Shown piece by piece: positions 9,215-19,062 of a stretch of DNA of 64,000 bases (position 1 is the first letter of the stretch; every line of letters begins with the position of its first letter). Location of the stretch: contig NZ_JACHXN010000004.1 of NCBI RefSeq assembly GCF_014192095.1, positions 124,001-188,000 on the forward strand, given 5' to 3'. Below the pieces are notes generated by a model. That model saw only the letters and a list, made by a program, of their open reading frames with translations, searched no databases and had not been told where the DNA came from. Origin of the DNA: Phyllobacterium trifolii (GTDB taxonomy: Bacteria; Pseudomonadota; Alphaproteobacteria; Rhizobiales; Rhizobiaceae). The position numbers were made by a program, and so were the translations under genes.

Positions 9215-9331
9215 TTAACGAGCCCGGCGATCGCCAGTAAGGTTAAGAAGAAGCGGAAGGAGAAATGCGCGATTGGTCACGCCCGCGGAAGCGGACTGAG
9301 CAAATGACTTTGAGGTCGGGCGCGTTTTCAT
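9215..9331 (-). CDS. leuA leader peptide
   Basis: A short frame upstream of leuA runs from an ATG at 9331 to a TAA at 9215-9217 (38 codons). An in-frame GTG at 9280 would give a 21-residue version, nearer the usual size of attenuator leaders. Neither start has an obvious ribosome site; rhizobial leaders can be leaderless. The core reads FLLPLLLNL followed by TGDRRAR and stop, so six of nine successive codons are leucine codons (CTC CTT x CTT CTT CTT x CTT). The frame ends just before the attenuator hairpin. Starvation for charged leucine tRNA should stall ribosomes here and favour read-through into leuA. The leucine cluster is seen directly; the mechanism is known from leu and trp attenuators. 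Confidence 0.7.
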   Translation of the reverse strand: MKTRPTSKSFAQSASAGVTNRAFLLPLLLNLTGDRRAR

Positions 9332-9375
9332 GGCCGAACAATTAAACGACTGTCAGGCCGGATGCAAGAGGAATG

Positions 9376-10326
9376 CTAGTTCTTCTTCAGCTCAGCCGTC
9401 GCACCACCAGCCAGCCATTCACTGACGACTCTCACATCGTCCTTGCCCAATCCATGATCGGACTTGATCGAACGTGCTTCCACGCGAGCACCGTGCGAGC
9501 GGAGCAAGTCCTCAAGGGCAGGCGCATAGGGTGCATAGAGCTGATCGGAAGCGCCGGAAACGGTCAACACGCGGGCATTGGCAAGATTAGCCTCGATTGT
9601 CCCCGTCAGGACCGGCATAGAACGTAAGAGTACTGCCTGTTTCACCAAATCCGGGTAGAGCATCATCACGGCATTGACCAAATTGGCGCCGTTGGAATAC
9701 CCGAGAAACGTCGTGCGATTGGGATCGAATTTGTATTCCCGCGTGACCTGCTTCAGAAACTCAGCAAAAGCCTTTGCTTCAGATCGAATACCCTGCTGGT
9801 CGAAACTGATGGGTGTTAGCCGGCGATACCAGCGGTTCGAACCATCCTGCACTACACGCCCCCGCACGGCGAGCAGAAGAGCATTCGGTGCGATCTTGGA
9901 AGCAAAGGAAACGAGGCTCGTCTCGTCCTGGCCTGAGCCATGCAGGAGAACCATTGTATCTCCGCTCTGAACCTCCGGACGGTAGATTCGGTACTTGAAA
10001 GTAAGATCCTCATGGAGCGCACCTTCACTCTGGGGGAGAATGTCACCCTTGGTCGCTTTCTTCACAATAGTTCCACTGCCTGTTGCTCCGAGGCTAATCG
10101 GCACCGCTTTTACCGGTGTCTGCGAATTTGCCTGACCCTTCTGCGGGCAGGCGTCTCCGGTGCTATTTTTATCGACGTCGGGCTGTGGATCAATCGTATT
10201 TAACAACACTTCCGCTTTACCGGACTGCAGCTTGTCGCAATCTGCAGTATTGCGCGCGCTAGCCGGATACGCGGCAACGATCATCGAGAGCCCGGCTAAT
10301 AGTCCATAAAGATAAGGTTTACCCAT
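9376..10326 (-). CDS. Secreted alpha/beta hydrolase (carboxylesterase/phospholipase family)
   Basis: The 316-residue protein starts with a signal peptide (a basic start, then a hydrophobic run ending PASA at about residue 24). A low-complexity stretch with an Asp-rich segment (about 45-60, DPQPDVDKNSTGDACP, resembling a calcium-binding thrombospondin-type or excalibur motif) precedes the hydrolase domain. The domain has VLLHGSGQDE (oxyanion region), nucleophile serine in GYSNGAN, the acid in SGASDQLYAP and the histidine in SDHGLG, the order expected of the YpfH/predicted esterase family. It probably acts in the periplasm on short acyl esters. It is transcribed toward the leuA leader. The substrate is unknown. 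Confidence 0.82.
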   Translation of the reverse strand: MGKPYLYGLLAGLSMIVAAYPASARNTADCDKLQSGKAEVLLNTIDPQPDVDKNSTGDACPQKGQANSQTPVKAVPISLGATGSGTIVKKATKGDILPQSEGALHEDLTFKYRIYRPEVQSGDTMVLLHGSGQDETSLVSFASKIAPNALLLAVRGRVVQDGSNRWYRRLTPISFDQQGIRSEAKAFAEFLKQVTREYKFDPNRTTFLGYSNGANLVNAVMMLYPDLVKQAVLLRSMPVLTGTIEANLANARVLTVSGASDQLYAPYAPALEDLLRSHGARVEARSIKSDHGLGKDDVRVVSEWLAGGATAELKKN

Positions 10327-10758
10327 AAGTTAATCCTGGCAGTTAAAGGTTAACTAAGATTGTAAACAGCCGCGGTCATCCGCTCGGCGCTGCCATGCGC
10401 TTTGGCCGCTCGATCCTCAAAGGGAACTGATGCGTATCGCCAAAATTTACGGTCCCCAGACGTACGCCCCCGGCGTCGCATCGAATACGGAGAATTGCAT
10501 TGCTGGGAGACATGTCACCCGGCAGCGCTTCTATGTCAACAGAATTGTAACGAAATCATGACCGACTGAAATAATCCGTTACAAAATGTTGCAGGACTGC
10601 ATCGAACCATCGTCCGAGACTGAACTGAAAGTTCGTCATGGGGTGACGAAAATGGTGATTTTCGAGCACCGAAGCGCAGCGTACATTTGGGTACGTGAGC
10701 ATCGGAGCACAGAAAAGCACCATTTGCAGCCCGCCATGGCGAATTTACGGTCAGTCTC
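10327..10758. other. Intergenic region between esterase and CDF exporter
   Basis: No gene with family support. A 43-codon frame at 10430-10561 on the plus strand is preceded by AAGGGA at good spacing, but its product is not recognisable and I do not call it. The 3' part holds a 7-bp perfect hairpin (TTCGTCA/TGACGAA, 10632-10650) next to a 76-base imperfect palindrome described separately. Confidence 0.5.
10650..10725. repeat. GCGTAC-type imperfect palindromic element, copy 1
   Basis: The left arm (10650-10684) and the reverse complement of the right arm (10691-10725) are alike over most of their length, beginning AAATGGTG and ending in GTAC around a short loop. The core AGCGCAGCGTAC ... GTACGTGAGCA is shared with a second element at 52258-52340. 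It lies 34 bases beyond the 3' end of the CDF exporter gene and could act as a transcript end or be a small non-autonomous repeat. Confidence 0.6.
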
Positions 10759-11667
10759 TCAGGCGAAAGGAACGGCCACCGTCCCGATAGGCAGTTTCGC
10801 CTCGTCTTCGGGTTCAACATGGATGACCACACTGGCGTCCGGGATCTCTGCCATCAATGCGTTTTCGATACGGTCGCAAATGATGTGTGCATCGCCAACG
10901 CTCATGTTCGCCTCAACCACCAGATGAAATTCAATAAAGGTTACTCGCCCGGCGATGCGTGTCTTCAGATCATGAACCTCTAGAGCACCGCCGGCATTGG
11001 ACGAAATGACATCGCGGATGCGCATCGTCTCTTCCGTCGCCACGCCGACATCCATCAGGCCTTGCACGGAATTGCCGACTACACTCCATCCCTGCCAAAG
11101 GATATTGAGCGCAACGATCACCGCAAGTATCGGATCGAGGACCGTCCAACCAGTCAGGATGGCGCCAACAAGACCAGCAAAAACACCAACGGAGGTCACC
11201 ACATCGGTCATGATGTGCTTTCCATCCGCCTGCAATGCTGGGGATTTGTGTTTGCGCCCGCGGTTGATAAGCAAAGAAGCCCAGAACGCGTTGATGATCG
11301 ATGCACCGCCGTTGATCGCAAGACCAAGCCATGGCTGTTCCAACGTCCGGGGTGTCTCCCAGGCGACCCAAACTTCGCGTAGGATCAGCAAGGCAGCGAC
11401 GACAATCAGTACCCCCTCAAGCACCGCCGAGAAATACTCGGCCTTATGGTGCCCGAAGGGATGATTCTGATCGGCGGGCTTGTAGCTGACACGGATCGCC
11501 CACCAGGCGGCGATCGCAGCCACCACATTGACGATCGATTCCAGCGCGTCCGAATAAAGTGCGACAGAACCGGTCACATAATAGGCAGCGTATTTCAGCG
11601 CCAGCACGGTGATCCCGATGAAAATCGACCAGAACGCAATGCGCTGAACTGTGGTGTTTTCCGTCAT
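10759..11667 (-). CDS. Cation diffusion facilitator (CDF) family metal exporter
   Basis: The 302-residue protein has the CDF plan: about six membrane helices in the first 210 residues, then a cytoplasmic ferredoxin-like domain ([20 protein letters not shown]) ending near 290. Metal-site signatures are visible: [11 protein letters not shown] in helix 2, [11 protein letters not shown], and [13 protein letters not shown] (HxxxD) in helix 5. Such proteins export divalent cations such as Zn, Fe or Co by proton antiport; selectivity cannot be assigned by eye. Its ATG overlaps the trpE(G) stop by 4 bases (ATGA), implying translational coupling, although no functional link to tryptophan synthesis is known to me. 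Confidence 0.9.
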   Translation of the reverse strand: MTENTTVQRIAFWSIFIGITVLALKYAAYYVTGSVALYSDALESIVNVVAAIAAWWAIRVSYKPADQNHPFGHHKAEYFSAVLEGVLIVVAALLILREVWVAWETPRTLEQPWLGLAINGGASIINAFWASLLINRGRKHKSPALQADGKHIMTDVVTSVGVFAGLVGAILTGWTVLDPILAVIVALNILWQGWSVVGNSVQGLMDVGVATEETMRIRDVISSNAGGALEVHDLKTRIAGRVTFIEFHLVVEANMSVGDAHIICDRIENALMAEIPDASVVIHVEPEDEAKLPIGTVAVPFA

Positions 11668-13850
11668 GCTGCTCGTATCTTTGCCCGGCGCGGCAGGTGC
11701 GCCACGACATTCTCGATCATCCGCATACCAGCGTTATGACCGAGTGTCATGATCGATTCCGGATGAAATTGCACCGCCGCAATCGGTTCGCTTTTATGCT
11801 CGAACGCCATGATGACACCGTCCTCCGTTTCTGCGGTAACGATGAACTCGTCCGGCAGGCGAACCGGATCGGCGAAGATCGAGTGATAGCGGCCCACCGT
11901 GACTTCCTTGGGCAGGCCCGAGAAAATCTTGCCTTGCTTGGTAATGCGAATGCGCGAGGGTTTGCCGTGCATCGGAACATGCAGCTGTCGCAGCGATCCG
12001 CCATAGGCCTCGGCAAGCGCCTGCAAACCGAGGCAAACGCCGAAGATAGGAAGTTCACGCTTGCGGGCTTTCTTGATCGTCGCCTTGCAATCAAAATCTT
12101 CCGGCGTCCCGGGTCCAGGTGACAGAACCACCAGATCCGGCTTGATCCTGTCAAATATCTCCTCTGCAACCGGCGTGCGCACGGTTGTCACGCTTGCACC
12201 GGTCTGTCGAAAATAATTCGCCAAGGTGTGGACGAAAGAATCCTCATGATCGACGAGAAGAATTGACAACCCCTCTCCTACTCGAGCGACAGCGCGTTCC
12301 TCGGGCAGGACATTACTCTTGTGCGCGTCCCGCACCGCCGCAATCATCGCCGACGCCTTGAGTTCGGTCTCCGCCTCCTCCTCCTCGGGAACTGAATCAT
12401 ACAGCAAGGTAGCGCCTGCACGAACCTGCGCGATGCCGTCCTTGATGCGGATCGTGCGCAAAGTCAGGCCCGTGTTCATGTCGCCGTTGAAATTGACCAT
12501 GCCGATGGCACCACCATACCAGGCGCGCGGGCTACGCTCGTTTTCTTCGATGAAACGCATAGCCCAGAGTTTTGGCGCGCCGGTCACGGTCACAGCCCAA
12601 GCGTGCGACAGGAATCCGTCAAATGCGTCCATATCCTCACGCAAGCGGCCCTCGATGTGATCGACGGTATGGATCAGCCGTGAATACATTTCGATCTGGC
12701 GACGCCCGATGACACGGACCGACCCTGGCTCACACACGCGACTCTTATCGTTGCGATCGACATCCGAGCACATGGTGAGCTCGGACTCATCTTTTTTTGA
12801 ATTCAGGAGCTTGATTATTTGCTCGCTATCGGCGATTGCGTCTTCGCCGCGCTTGATCGTTCCTGAAATCGGGCAGGTCTCGATGCGCCGACCAACCACG
12901 CGCACGAACATTTCCGGCGAAGCGCCGACCAGATATTCGTTATCGCCCAGGTTGATATAAAACGAATAGGGCGATGGGTTGATGGCTTTCAGCCGGCGCG
13001 AAATAACCGACGGTTTGGTTTCGCAGCGCTCATAGAATGTCTGCCCCGGTACGACTTCAAAGAGATCGCCACGCATGAAGCTTTCCTTGGCCTTCTTGAC
13101 CAGTTCAGCATATTCGCCTGGATTGTAATCGCCGCGTCCGGGTATCTTGTCTGTCGGCTTGAATGGCTTTGCCGCCGTATCCCGCGGGAGACCCTCGGTT
13201 GAAGCGCCGGCGAACGCATAGTCATAGCGATCGAGCCATGCCTTGGCAGCATGATGGTCGACCACTAGGATCTCATCCGGCAGATATAGGACGATATCAC
13301 GCTGGTCGTCCGGACGTTTCAACTTGTACTGGACTGTATCGAACTGGAACGCCAGATCGTAACCGAACGCGCCATAAAGACCGAGATTGGCATCGTCTTC
13401 GGTAAAGAACAGACCAACAATGCCGCGCAGCACTGTGAACACGGAAGGTATGCGTGAACGCTCTTCTTCGGTGAATTGGCGGCTGGGTAGCGCAATCTCA
13501 AGTTCAAGCCTGGTCGCACTTGTACCTGTAACGAACACTTCCTCAAGCGCTTCGATAGCTTGCTTGATTGGAGCCAAAAGAACTTCGCCGCGCTTGTTCA
13601 ACGCTTCAATAGTCATGTGACGACCGTTCGATGTGATCACCACCGGCGGGTCCACAATTGCCGTATCCCAACGCGTATATCGGCCCGGATATTCATAGTT
13701 TGACGAGAAGACGGCGCCGCGCCGCTCGTCGAGAGCATCTACATAGCTGTCGATAGCGCTGGCATAGGCCGTTGCTATGCGGGACCGCGTGATCGTGACA
13801 CCGCCTTTGGTATCGAATATTTCCACATCGCCTTCAATTCTGTGCATCAT
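11664..13850 (-). CDS. trpE: Anthranilate synthase, fused TrpE-TrpG
   Basis: A 728-residue fusion of the chorismate-binding component I and the glutamine amidotransferase component II, catalysing chorismate plus glutamine to anthranilate, the first step of tryptophan synthesis. Component I covers about residues 1-510, with the chorismate-binding core [27 protein letters not shown] and [13 protein letters not shown]. The amidotransferase covers about 525-720 with [13 protein letters not shown], the catalytic cysteine in [10 protein letters not shown], and FHPESIMT. The fused arrangement is typical of rhizobia and relatives. The start at 13850 has AAGGGA 5 bases upstream. Expression should be governed by the trpL attenuator upstream. 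Confidence 0.96.
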   Translation of the reverse strand: MMHRIEGDVEIFDTKGGVTITRSRIATAYASAIDSYVDALDERRGAVFSSNYEYPGRYTRWDTAIVDPPVVITSNGRHMTIEALNKRGEVLLAPIKQAIEALEEVFVTGTSATRLELEIALPSRQFTEEERSRIPSVFTVLRGIVGLFFTEDDANLGLYGAFGYDLAFQFDTVQYKLKRPDDQRDIVLYLPDEILVVDHHAAKAWLDRYDYAFAGASTEGLPRDTAAKPFKPTDKIPGRGDYNPGEYAELVKKAKESFMRGDLFEVVPGQTFYERCETKPSVISRRLKAINPSPYSFYINLGDNEYLVGASPEMFVRVVGRRIETCPISGTIKRGEDAIADSEQIIKLLNSKKDESELTMCSDVDRNDKSRVCEPGSVRVIGRRQIEMYSRLIHTVDHIEGRLREDMDAFDGFLSHAWAVTVTGAPKLWAMRFIEENERSPRAWYGGAIGMVNFNGDMNTGLTLRTIRIKDGIAQVRAGATLLYDSVPEEEEAETELKASAMIAAVRDAHKSNVLPEERAVARVGEGLSILLVDHEDSFVHTLANYFRQTGASVTTVRTPVAEEIFDRIKPDLVVLSPGPGTPEDFDCKATIKKARKRELPIFGVCLGLQALAEAYGGSLRQLHVPMHGKPSRIRITKQGKIFSGLPKEVTVGRYHSIFADPVRLPDEFIVTAETEDGVIMAFEHKSEPIAAVQFHPESIMTLGHNAGMRMIENVVAHLPRRAKIRAA

Positions 13851-13891
13851 GAATTCCCTTGTTGCATCTGGCGTTGCGGGCTTCGGCGGTC

Positions 13892-13926
13892 AAACAAAAA
13901 GGCCGCCCGGAAAACCCGTCGCGGCC
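13892..13926 (-). terminator. trp attenuator terminator
   Basis: In the trpE(G) transcript GGCCGC (13921-13926) and GCGGCC (13901-13906) close a stem with an inner CGGG/CCGG pairing around a TTTT loop, followed directly by a T run (TTTTTGTTTG, 13891-13900). It lies between trpL and trpE(G), where the intrinsic terminator of a trp attenuator belongs. Confidence 0.8.
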
Positions 13927-13970
13927 CTGTTCCCTTTTCACAAACATGCAAAAGGCTTTAGTGGCCGCTA

Positions 13971-14015
13971 TCAGCGAGCCCACCACCAGCCATTTGAAAG
14001 AATGCGCGTATCCAT
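13971..14015 (-). CDS. trpL: trp leader peptide
   Basis: A 14-codon frame upstream of trpE(G) encodes MDTRILSNGWWWAR and stops at TGA (13971-13973). Three consecutive tryptophan codons followed by Ala-Arg-stop match the rhizobial trpL leader, whose Sinorhizobium version also ends in WWWAR. It sits about 45 bases before an intrinsic terminator. In Sinorhizobium meliloti the terminated leader RNA and the peptide also act in trans; whether that applies here is inference. Confidence 0.85.
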   Translation of the reverse strand: MDTRILSNGWWWAR

Positions 14016-14054
14016 GCGGTGATTGTTAGCGTTACATTGCAGCGCTTGCAACAG

Positions 14055-14092
14055 CAAAAATCAGGGCTTGGACCAACGTCTAAAAGAGCCCT
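14055..14092 (-). terminator. fhs terminator
   Basis: On the minus strand AGGGCT (14087-14092) can pair with AGCCCT (14063-14068), followed by GATTTTTG. The stem straddles the fhs stop codon. The stem is short with a 18-base loop, so this is a moderate call. Confidence 0.45.
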
Positions 14093-15759
14093 TCTATCAA
14101 ACCATCACCATTCAGATGAATCCGTTCGGCCGAGGGAGATTTCGGCAAGCCCGGCATGGTCATGATTTCTCCGCAGATGGCCACAACGAAGCCGGCTCCG
14201 GCGGAAAGACGAACTTCCCGTACGTGCACGACATGGTTTACCGGCGCCCCCCGCAGATGCGGGTTCGTCGAGAATGAATATTGGGTCTTAGCCATGCAAA
14301 CCGGAAGATTGCCATAACCAGCCTCCTCCCACTGCAGCAATTGTTCGCGCACGCTCGTATCCGCATCCGCTTCTGCGCCGCGATAGATGCGCTTGACGAT
14401 AGTTTCGATCTTGTCGAACAGCGAAAGCTCATCCTCGTAGAGCGGCGAGAACTGTGCCGAACCGCTTTCAGCCAATGCAACGACCCTGTTCGCAAGCTCT
14501 TCGATCCCGGCAGAGCCTTGGGCCCAATGCCTGCATAGAACCGCCTCTGCGCCATGCGCCGCGACAAAAGCCTTTACGGCTGCAATCTCCGCATCCGTAT
14601 CGGCAGTAAAATGATTGATCGCAACCACCACAGGCACACCAAACTGGCGGACATTTTCCATATGACGTCCGAGATTTGCGCAACCAGATTTGACGGCAGC
14701 GACGTTCTCTTGACCCAGATCTTCCTTTGCCACACCGCCATGCATCTTCATGGCACGGACCGTTGCGACGATCACTGCCGCCGCCGGCTTTAAACCAGCC
14801 TTTCGGCATTTTATGTCGAAGAATTTCTCGGCGCCAAGATCCGCACCAAAACCTGCCTCGGTGACCACATAGTCTGCAAGTTTCAGCGCAGTTGTCGTCG
14901 CAACGACCGAATTGCAGCCATGAGCAATATTTGCAAACGGGCCGCCGTGCACGAAGGCTGGATTGTTCTCGAGAGTCTGCACCAGGTTGGGCTGCATGGC
15001 ATCCTTGAGAAGCACGGCCATGGCCTTGTCCGCCTTCAGGTCGCGGGCATAAACAGGGGTCTTGTTGAAGCGGTAGCCAATGATGATTTCGCCGAGCCTC
15101 TGTTCCAGGTCCTTCAGATCATTGGCAAGGCAAAGAATAGCCATCACCTCCGAGGCAACTGTAATATCGAAGCCGGATTCACGCGGAAAACCGTTCGCCA
15201 CGCCGCCAAGTGATGACGCGATATCGCGCAAGGCCCGGTCGTTCATGTCCATGACCCGCCGCCAGGTGATACGGCGCGTATCGAGATTGAGCTCGTTGCC
15301 CCAATAGACGTGGTTGTCGATCATCGCCGCCAGCAAATTGTGAGCGGAGGTGATGGCATGAAAATCACCTGTAAAGTGCAGGTTGATGTCCTCCATCGGG
15401 ATGACCTGCGCATAGCCGCCACCCGCAGCACCGCCCTTGGTGCCGAAGCATGGACCAAGTGATGCTTCACGAATGCAGACGATAGCCTTTTTCCCGATCC
15501 GATTGAGCCCGTCGCCAAGACCGACTGTCGTCGTCGTCTTGCCCTCGCCCGCCGGCGTCGGGCTGACGGCAGTCACGAGAATGAGCTTGCCATCCTTGGC
15601 ACCACGCTTGGATCGGATGAACTCCGCCGAGAGTTTGGCCTTGTCATGGCCGTAGGGGGCAAGATGTTCCGGCGGAATACCGATCTTGGCGCCGATCTCC
15701 AGCACCGGCTTTTTCACCGCGGAGCGCGCAATCTCAATATCGGATTTGACGATAGCCAT
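14080..15759 (-). CDS. fhs: Formate-tetrahydrofolate ligase
   Basis: The 559-residue enzyme makes 10-formyltetrahydrofolate from formate, THF and ATP in the cytosolic one-carbon pathway. The P-loop-like ATP site is [18 protein letters not shown] near residues 66-83; further family hallmarks are [39 protein letters not shown] and GKTPV-like [11 protein letters not shown]. Length agrees with the family. The start has GAGGAG about 8 bases upstream. It lies between trpL and putA on the same strand, but hairpins separate it from both, so it is probably transcribed alone. Confidence 0.97.
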   Translation of the reverse strand: MAIVKSDIEIARSAVKKPVLEIGAKIGIPPEHLAPYGHDKAKLSAEFIRSKRGAKDGKLILVTAVSPTPAGEGKTTTTVGLGDGLNRIGKKAIVCIREASLGPCFGTKGGAAGGGYAQVIPMEDINLHFTGDFHAITSAHNLLAAMIDNHVYWGNELNLDTRRITWRRVMDMNDRALRDIASSLGGVANGFPRESGFDITVASEVMAILCLANDLKDLEQRLGEIIIGYRFNKTPVYARDLKADKAMAVLLKDAMQPNLVQTLENNPAFVHGGPFANIAHGCNSVVATTTALKLADYVVTEAGFGADLGAEKFFDIKCRKAGLKPAAAVIVATVRAMKMHGGVAKEDLGQENVAAVKSGCANLGRHMENVRQFGVPVVVAINHFTADTDAEIAAVKAFVAAHGAEAVLCRHWAQGSAGIEELANRVVALAESGSAQFSPLYEDELSLFDKIETIVKRIYRGAEADADTSVREQLLQWEEAGYGNLPVCMAKTQYSFSTNPHLRGAPVNHVVHVREVRLSAGAGFVVAICGEIMTMPGLPKSPSAERIHLNGDGLIEGLF

Positions 15760-15808
15760 CGACGTCTCCTCAATGCTTCAAGAACGTCAAATAGCATCGT
15801 GTAAGCGA

Positions 15809-15840
15809 AATGGGGATAGCCAGAAGGGACTATCCCCAGT
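15809..15840 (-). terminator. putA terminator
   Basis: TGGGGATAG (15811-15819) and CTATCCCCA (15830-15838) form a perfect 9-bp stem with a 10-base loop, between the putA stop and fhs. On the minus strand it is followed by TTTCGCTT, a weak T tract. Confidence 0.7.
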
Positions 15841-15858
15841 TGCTGAGGCCAAGAGTCT

Positions 15859-18800
15859 CTATTCGCCCATGGCAATCAGACTTGCATTGCCACCTGCCGC
15901 CGCCGTGTTCACGGAAACAACCTGCTCGAGTGCAAATCGTGCCAGATAGGCCGGTCCGCCCGCCTTTGGTCCTGTGCCGGAAAGGCCGGAACCACCGAAA
16001 GGTTGCGTGCCGACGACAGCGCCGATCGTATTGCGGTTGACGTAGACATTACCAATATCGAGCCGGTCGATGACCTTGGTTACTGTCGCTTCGATGCGGG
16101 TGTGCAAACCAAACGTCAAGCCGTAGCCGGTCGACGCAATCTGGTCGAGCACCTTGTCGAGGTCCTTGGCCTTCCAGCGAACAACATGCAAGACCGGGCC
16201 AAATACCTCGCGCTCCAGCGCCTCCGCCCGGTTGAGCTCTACGATATGCGGCGCGAAAAACAGGCCATCCTTCGGCGCCTCGCCCGCAAAGCGCACTTTT
16301 TGTGACTTCCGCATCGCCGCGATATGATCTGTCAGCATATCGCGCTGTGCCTGATCGATGATAGGCCCGACGTCAGTCGAAGGCAAAGAAGGATCTCCCA
16401 AGGTGAGCTCCTTTGCTGCACCCTCGATCATTTCAAGCATGTTGTCGGCGATGTCTTCCTGCAGATAGAGAATGCGCAGAGCAGAGCAACGCTGGCCGGC
16501 CGATCGGAAGGCCGACATCACAACGTCATCGGCGACCTGTTCGGAAAGGGCTGTCGCATCGACGATCATCGCGTTGAGGCCTCCTGTCTCGGCGATCAGT
16601 GGAACAATCGGACCCTTCTTCGCTGCCAGCGTGCGGTTGATCGCCCAGGCCGTGTCTGTCGAGCCGGTAAAGGCGACACCGGCGATTTCCGGATGTGAGG
16701 TCAACGCTGCCCCAACGGAACCATCGCCTGGCACATAGAGGACTGCATCTTTCGGAACACCTGCCTCATGCAGGGCGCGAATTGCCTCGTAGGCAATAAG
16801 TGGCGTCTGTTCTGCCGGCTTGGCCAAGACAGTATTGCCGGCGGCGAGCGCTGCCGTTACCTGACCCAGGAAAATCGCCAACGGGAAATTCCATGGGCTG
16901 ATACAGACGAACGCGCCGCGGCCTCGATGCCGCAACTTGTTGTCCTCGCCGGTAGGCCCCGGCATGACTTTGTCCACGCCAAACTGTCTGCGGGCTTCGG
17001 CGGCGTAGTAACGGCAGAAATCCACGGCTTCGCGGATTTCGGCAATGCCATCATCGATCGTCTTGCCCGCTTCACGCGAAAGAAGATCGAGAAGGCGGTC
17101 CCGATTGGCCTCCAGAAGATCTCCCGCCTTTTCCAACGCTTTTGCCCGTGTTTCCACCGGGACACGCGACCAGGATGAGAAACCCTTGCGCGCAACACTG
17201 ACGGCTTTGGCCGCCTCTTCAGCGGTCGCAAAAACCACAGTACCAACCGTCGAACCATTCACCGGAGAGACTACATCCTGCGTCTTGCCGGATGGCTTCA
17301 CGCCTTCGATCAAGGGGACCGCTTTGACAGTTGTCGACGCCTTGGCAATTCCCGAGACGAGTGCAGCCAATTCCTTGCGATCACCAAGCTCGACACCGGC
17401 TGAATTGGTGCGTTTGCCATAGAGCTTTAGCGGCAACGGGATGTTCGGATGGCGATAGCCCTTGCCATCGTTCAGTTTCTCGGCCGGCCTTATCAACAAC
17501 TCCGAAATCGGTATATTGTTGTCGCCAACCACAGAGACAAACGACGAGTTTGCACCGTTTTCGAGAAGACGGCGCACGAGATAGGCGAGAAGATCGCGAT
17601 AGCCGCCCACGGGCGCATATATCCGGCAGGCGATCTTGTCGTTCTTCTCCGTGATCTGCTTGTAAAGACTCTCGCCCATGCCGTGCAGGCGCTGGAATTC
17701 GAAGCCACTCTTGTCGGCGCCCGCCATTTCCAGAATCATGGCCACGGTCAACGCATTGTGCGTAGCGAATTGCGGGAAGATACGCGGTCGTGCATCGAGC
17801 ATGCGCTTGGCACATGCGAGATAGGACGCATCGGTCGCTGGTTTGCGGGTAAAAACCGGATAGTCGGCCAGCCCGCGCTCCTGCGCCCGCTTCACCTCGG
17901 TGTCCCAATAAGCCCCCTTGACCAGACGTACCATCATCTTGCGGTTGTGCCGCGCCGCGAGCCTGTCGATGTGATCGATCACATCAAGAGCCCGCTTCTG
18001 ATAAGCCTGAATGGCAAGGCCGAATCCGTCCCAGCCATCCAGCGAAGGATCCGCAAACACCCGGTCGATCACATCGAGTGATAGTTCAAGCCTGTCAGCC
18101 TCTTCCGCGTCGACAGTGAAATTAAGATCGTAAGATTTCGCCTTTTGCGCAAGAGCCAGAAGATCGGGTACCAGTTCCGCCATGACCTGATCATGATGCG
18201 TGGCCAGATATCGCGGATGCAGCGCCGAGAGCTTGACCGAAATCCCCATGCGATCCGGTAGCTTCTTGTTGCCGGTGGCGCGGCCAATCGCGTCGATGGC
18301 GTCCGCATAGGATTTGAAATAGCCCTGCGCATCCTTCCGTGTACGAGCTCCTTCCCCCAGCATGTCGAAGGAATGGCGATAACCCTTGGCCTCATTGGTG
18401 CTGGCGCGTTTCAGCGCATCCTTGATCGTTTCACCCAGGACGAAGTGGTGTCCGAGATAGCGCATGGCCTGCTTGGTGGCGGTACGGACAGTCGGCAGGC
18501 CAATCCGTTTGACCAGCGAGGAAAGCACGCCCTCCGGAGTTTCACCCGGTTTGATGACCTTCGCTGAGAGACCCAGCGCCCAAGCGGAAGCGGACACAAA
18601 CCACGTATCGCCGCTTGGCTCGTGCTCCGACCAATGACCTTGCTTCAGTTTATCCTCGATCAGCTTGTCCTGCGTTGCCGCATCCGGCACGCGCAGCAAG
18701 GCTTCCGCCAGCACCATCAGCGCCAGACCCTCGCGGGTCGACAAACCATATTCCCGCAGGAAATCCTCGACCCCACCGATACCGCTCGCTTCCTTGCGGA

Positions 18801-18951
18801 TCGTCGTGATATATTTGCTGGCACGGGCATCGATGCGACGGTTGACATCTTCCGGCAATGTTATGGACTTAAGCAACGAGGCAACCAACGCCTGATCATC
18901 GACGGCATAAGGTGCAGAAAAATCATTGGTAGATGGCAATGGTGCGGTCAT
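15859..18951 (-). CDS. putA: Bifunctional proline dehydrogenase / P5C dehydrogenase
   Basis: The 1030-residue protein oxidises proline to glutamate. The FAD-dependent proline dehydrogenase barrel occupies about residues 170-460 (KLSALHPRY, MVRLVKGAYWDTEVK, TFATHNA-like PQFATHNALTV). The NAD-dependent aldehyde dehydrogenase occupies about 530-1000 (ISPWNFPLAIFLGQV, ETGGLNAMIVD, catalytic cysteine in SAGQRCSALR). There is no N-terminal ribbon-helix-helix DNA-binding domain, so it is the short class that does not repress its own gene. A divergent Lrp-type gene 111 bases away is the likely regulator. The protein is peripherally membrane-associated and feeds electrons to the quinone pool. Confidence 0.96.
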   Translation of the reverse strand: MTAPLPSTNDFSAPYAVDDQALVASLLKSITLPEDVNRRIDARASKYITTIRKEASGIGGVEDFLREYGLSTREGLALMVLAEALLRVPDAATQDKLIEDKLKQGHWSEHEPSGDTWFVSASAWALGLSAKVIKPGETPEGVLSSLVKRIGLPTVRTATKQAMRYLGHHFVLGETIKDALKRASTNEAKGYRHSFDMLGEGARTRKDAQGYFKSYADAIDAIGRATGNKKLPDRMGISVKLSALHPRYLATHHDQVMAELVPDLLALAQKAKSYDLNFTVDAEEADRLELSLDVIDRVFADPSLDGWDGFGLAIQAYQKRALDVIDHIDRLAARHNRKMMVRLVKGAYWDTEVKRAQERGLADYPVFTRKPATDASYLACAKRMLDARPRIFPQFATHNALTVAMILEMAGADKSGFEFQRLHGMGESLYKQITEKNDKIACRIYAPVGGYRDLLAYLVRRLLENGANSSFVSVVGDNNIPISELLIRPAEKLNDGKGYRHPNIPLPLKLYGKRTNSAGVELGDRKELAALVSGIAKASTTVKAVPLIEGVKPSGKTQDVVSPVNGSTVGTVVFATAEEAAKAVSVARKGFSSWSRVPVETRAKALEKAGDLLEANRDRLLDLLSREAGKTIDDGIAEIREAVDFCRYYAAEARRQFGVDKVMPGPTGEDNKLRHRGRGAFVCISPWNFPLAIFLGQVTAALAAGNTVLAKPAEQTPLIAYEAIRALHEAGVPKDAVLYVPGDGSVGAALTSHPEIAGVAFTGSTDTAWAINRTLAAKKGPIVPLIAETGGLNAMIVDATALSEQVADDVVMSAFRSAGQRCSALRILYLQEDIADNMLEMIEGAAKELTLGDPSLPSTDVGPIIDQAQRDMLTDHIAAMRKSQKVRFAGEAPKDGLFFAPHIVELNRAEALEREVFGPVLHVVRWKAKDLDKVLDQIASTGYGLTFGLHTRIEATVTKVIDRLDIGNVYVNRNTIGAVVGTQPFGGSGLSGTGPKAGGPAYLARFALEQVVSVNTAAAGGNASLIAMGE

Positions 18952-19062
18952 CAGGCTTCCCCTTATTGATTTTTCCCATATAATCCAAATCTACTCAGTT
19001 ATTCTCACCAATGAATGTGGGAGATTACGTGTAAAAAACTACAAATGGGGAATATTTTAGCG

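Noticed and set aside
10430-10561. 43-codon frame with AAGGGA upstream
   Set aside because: The ribosome site is good, but the product is not recognisable and no second line of evidence exists.
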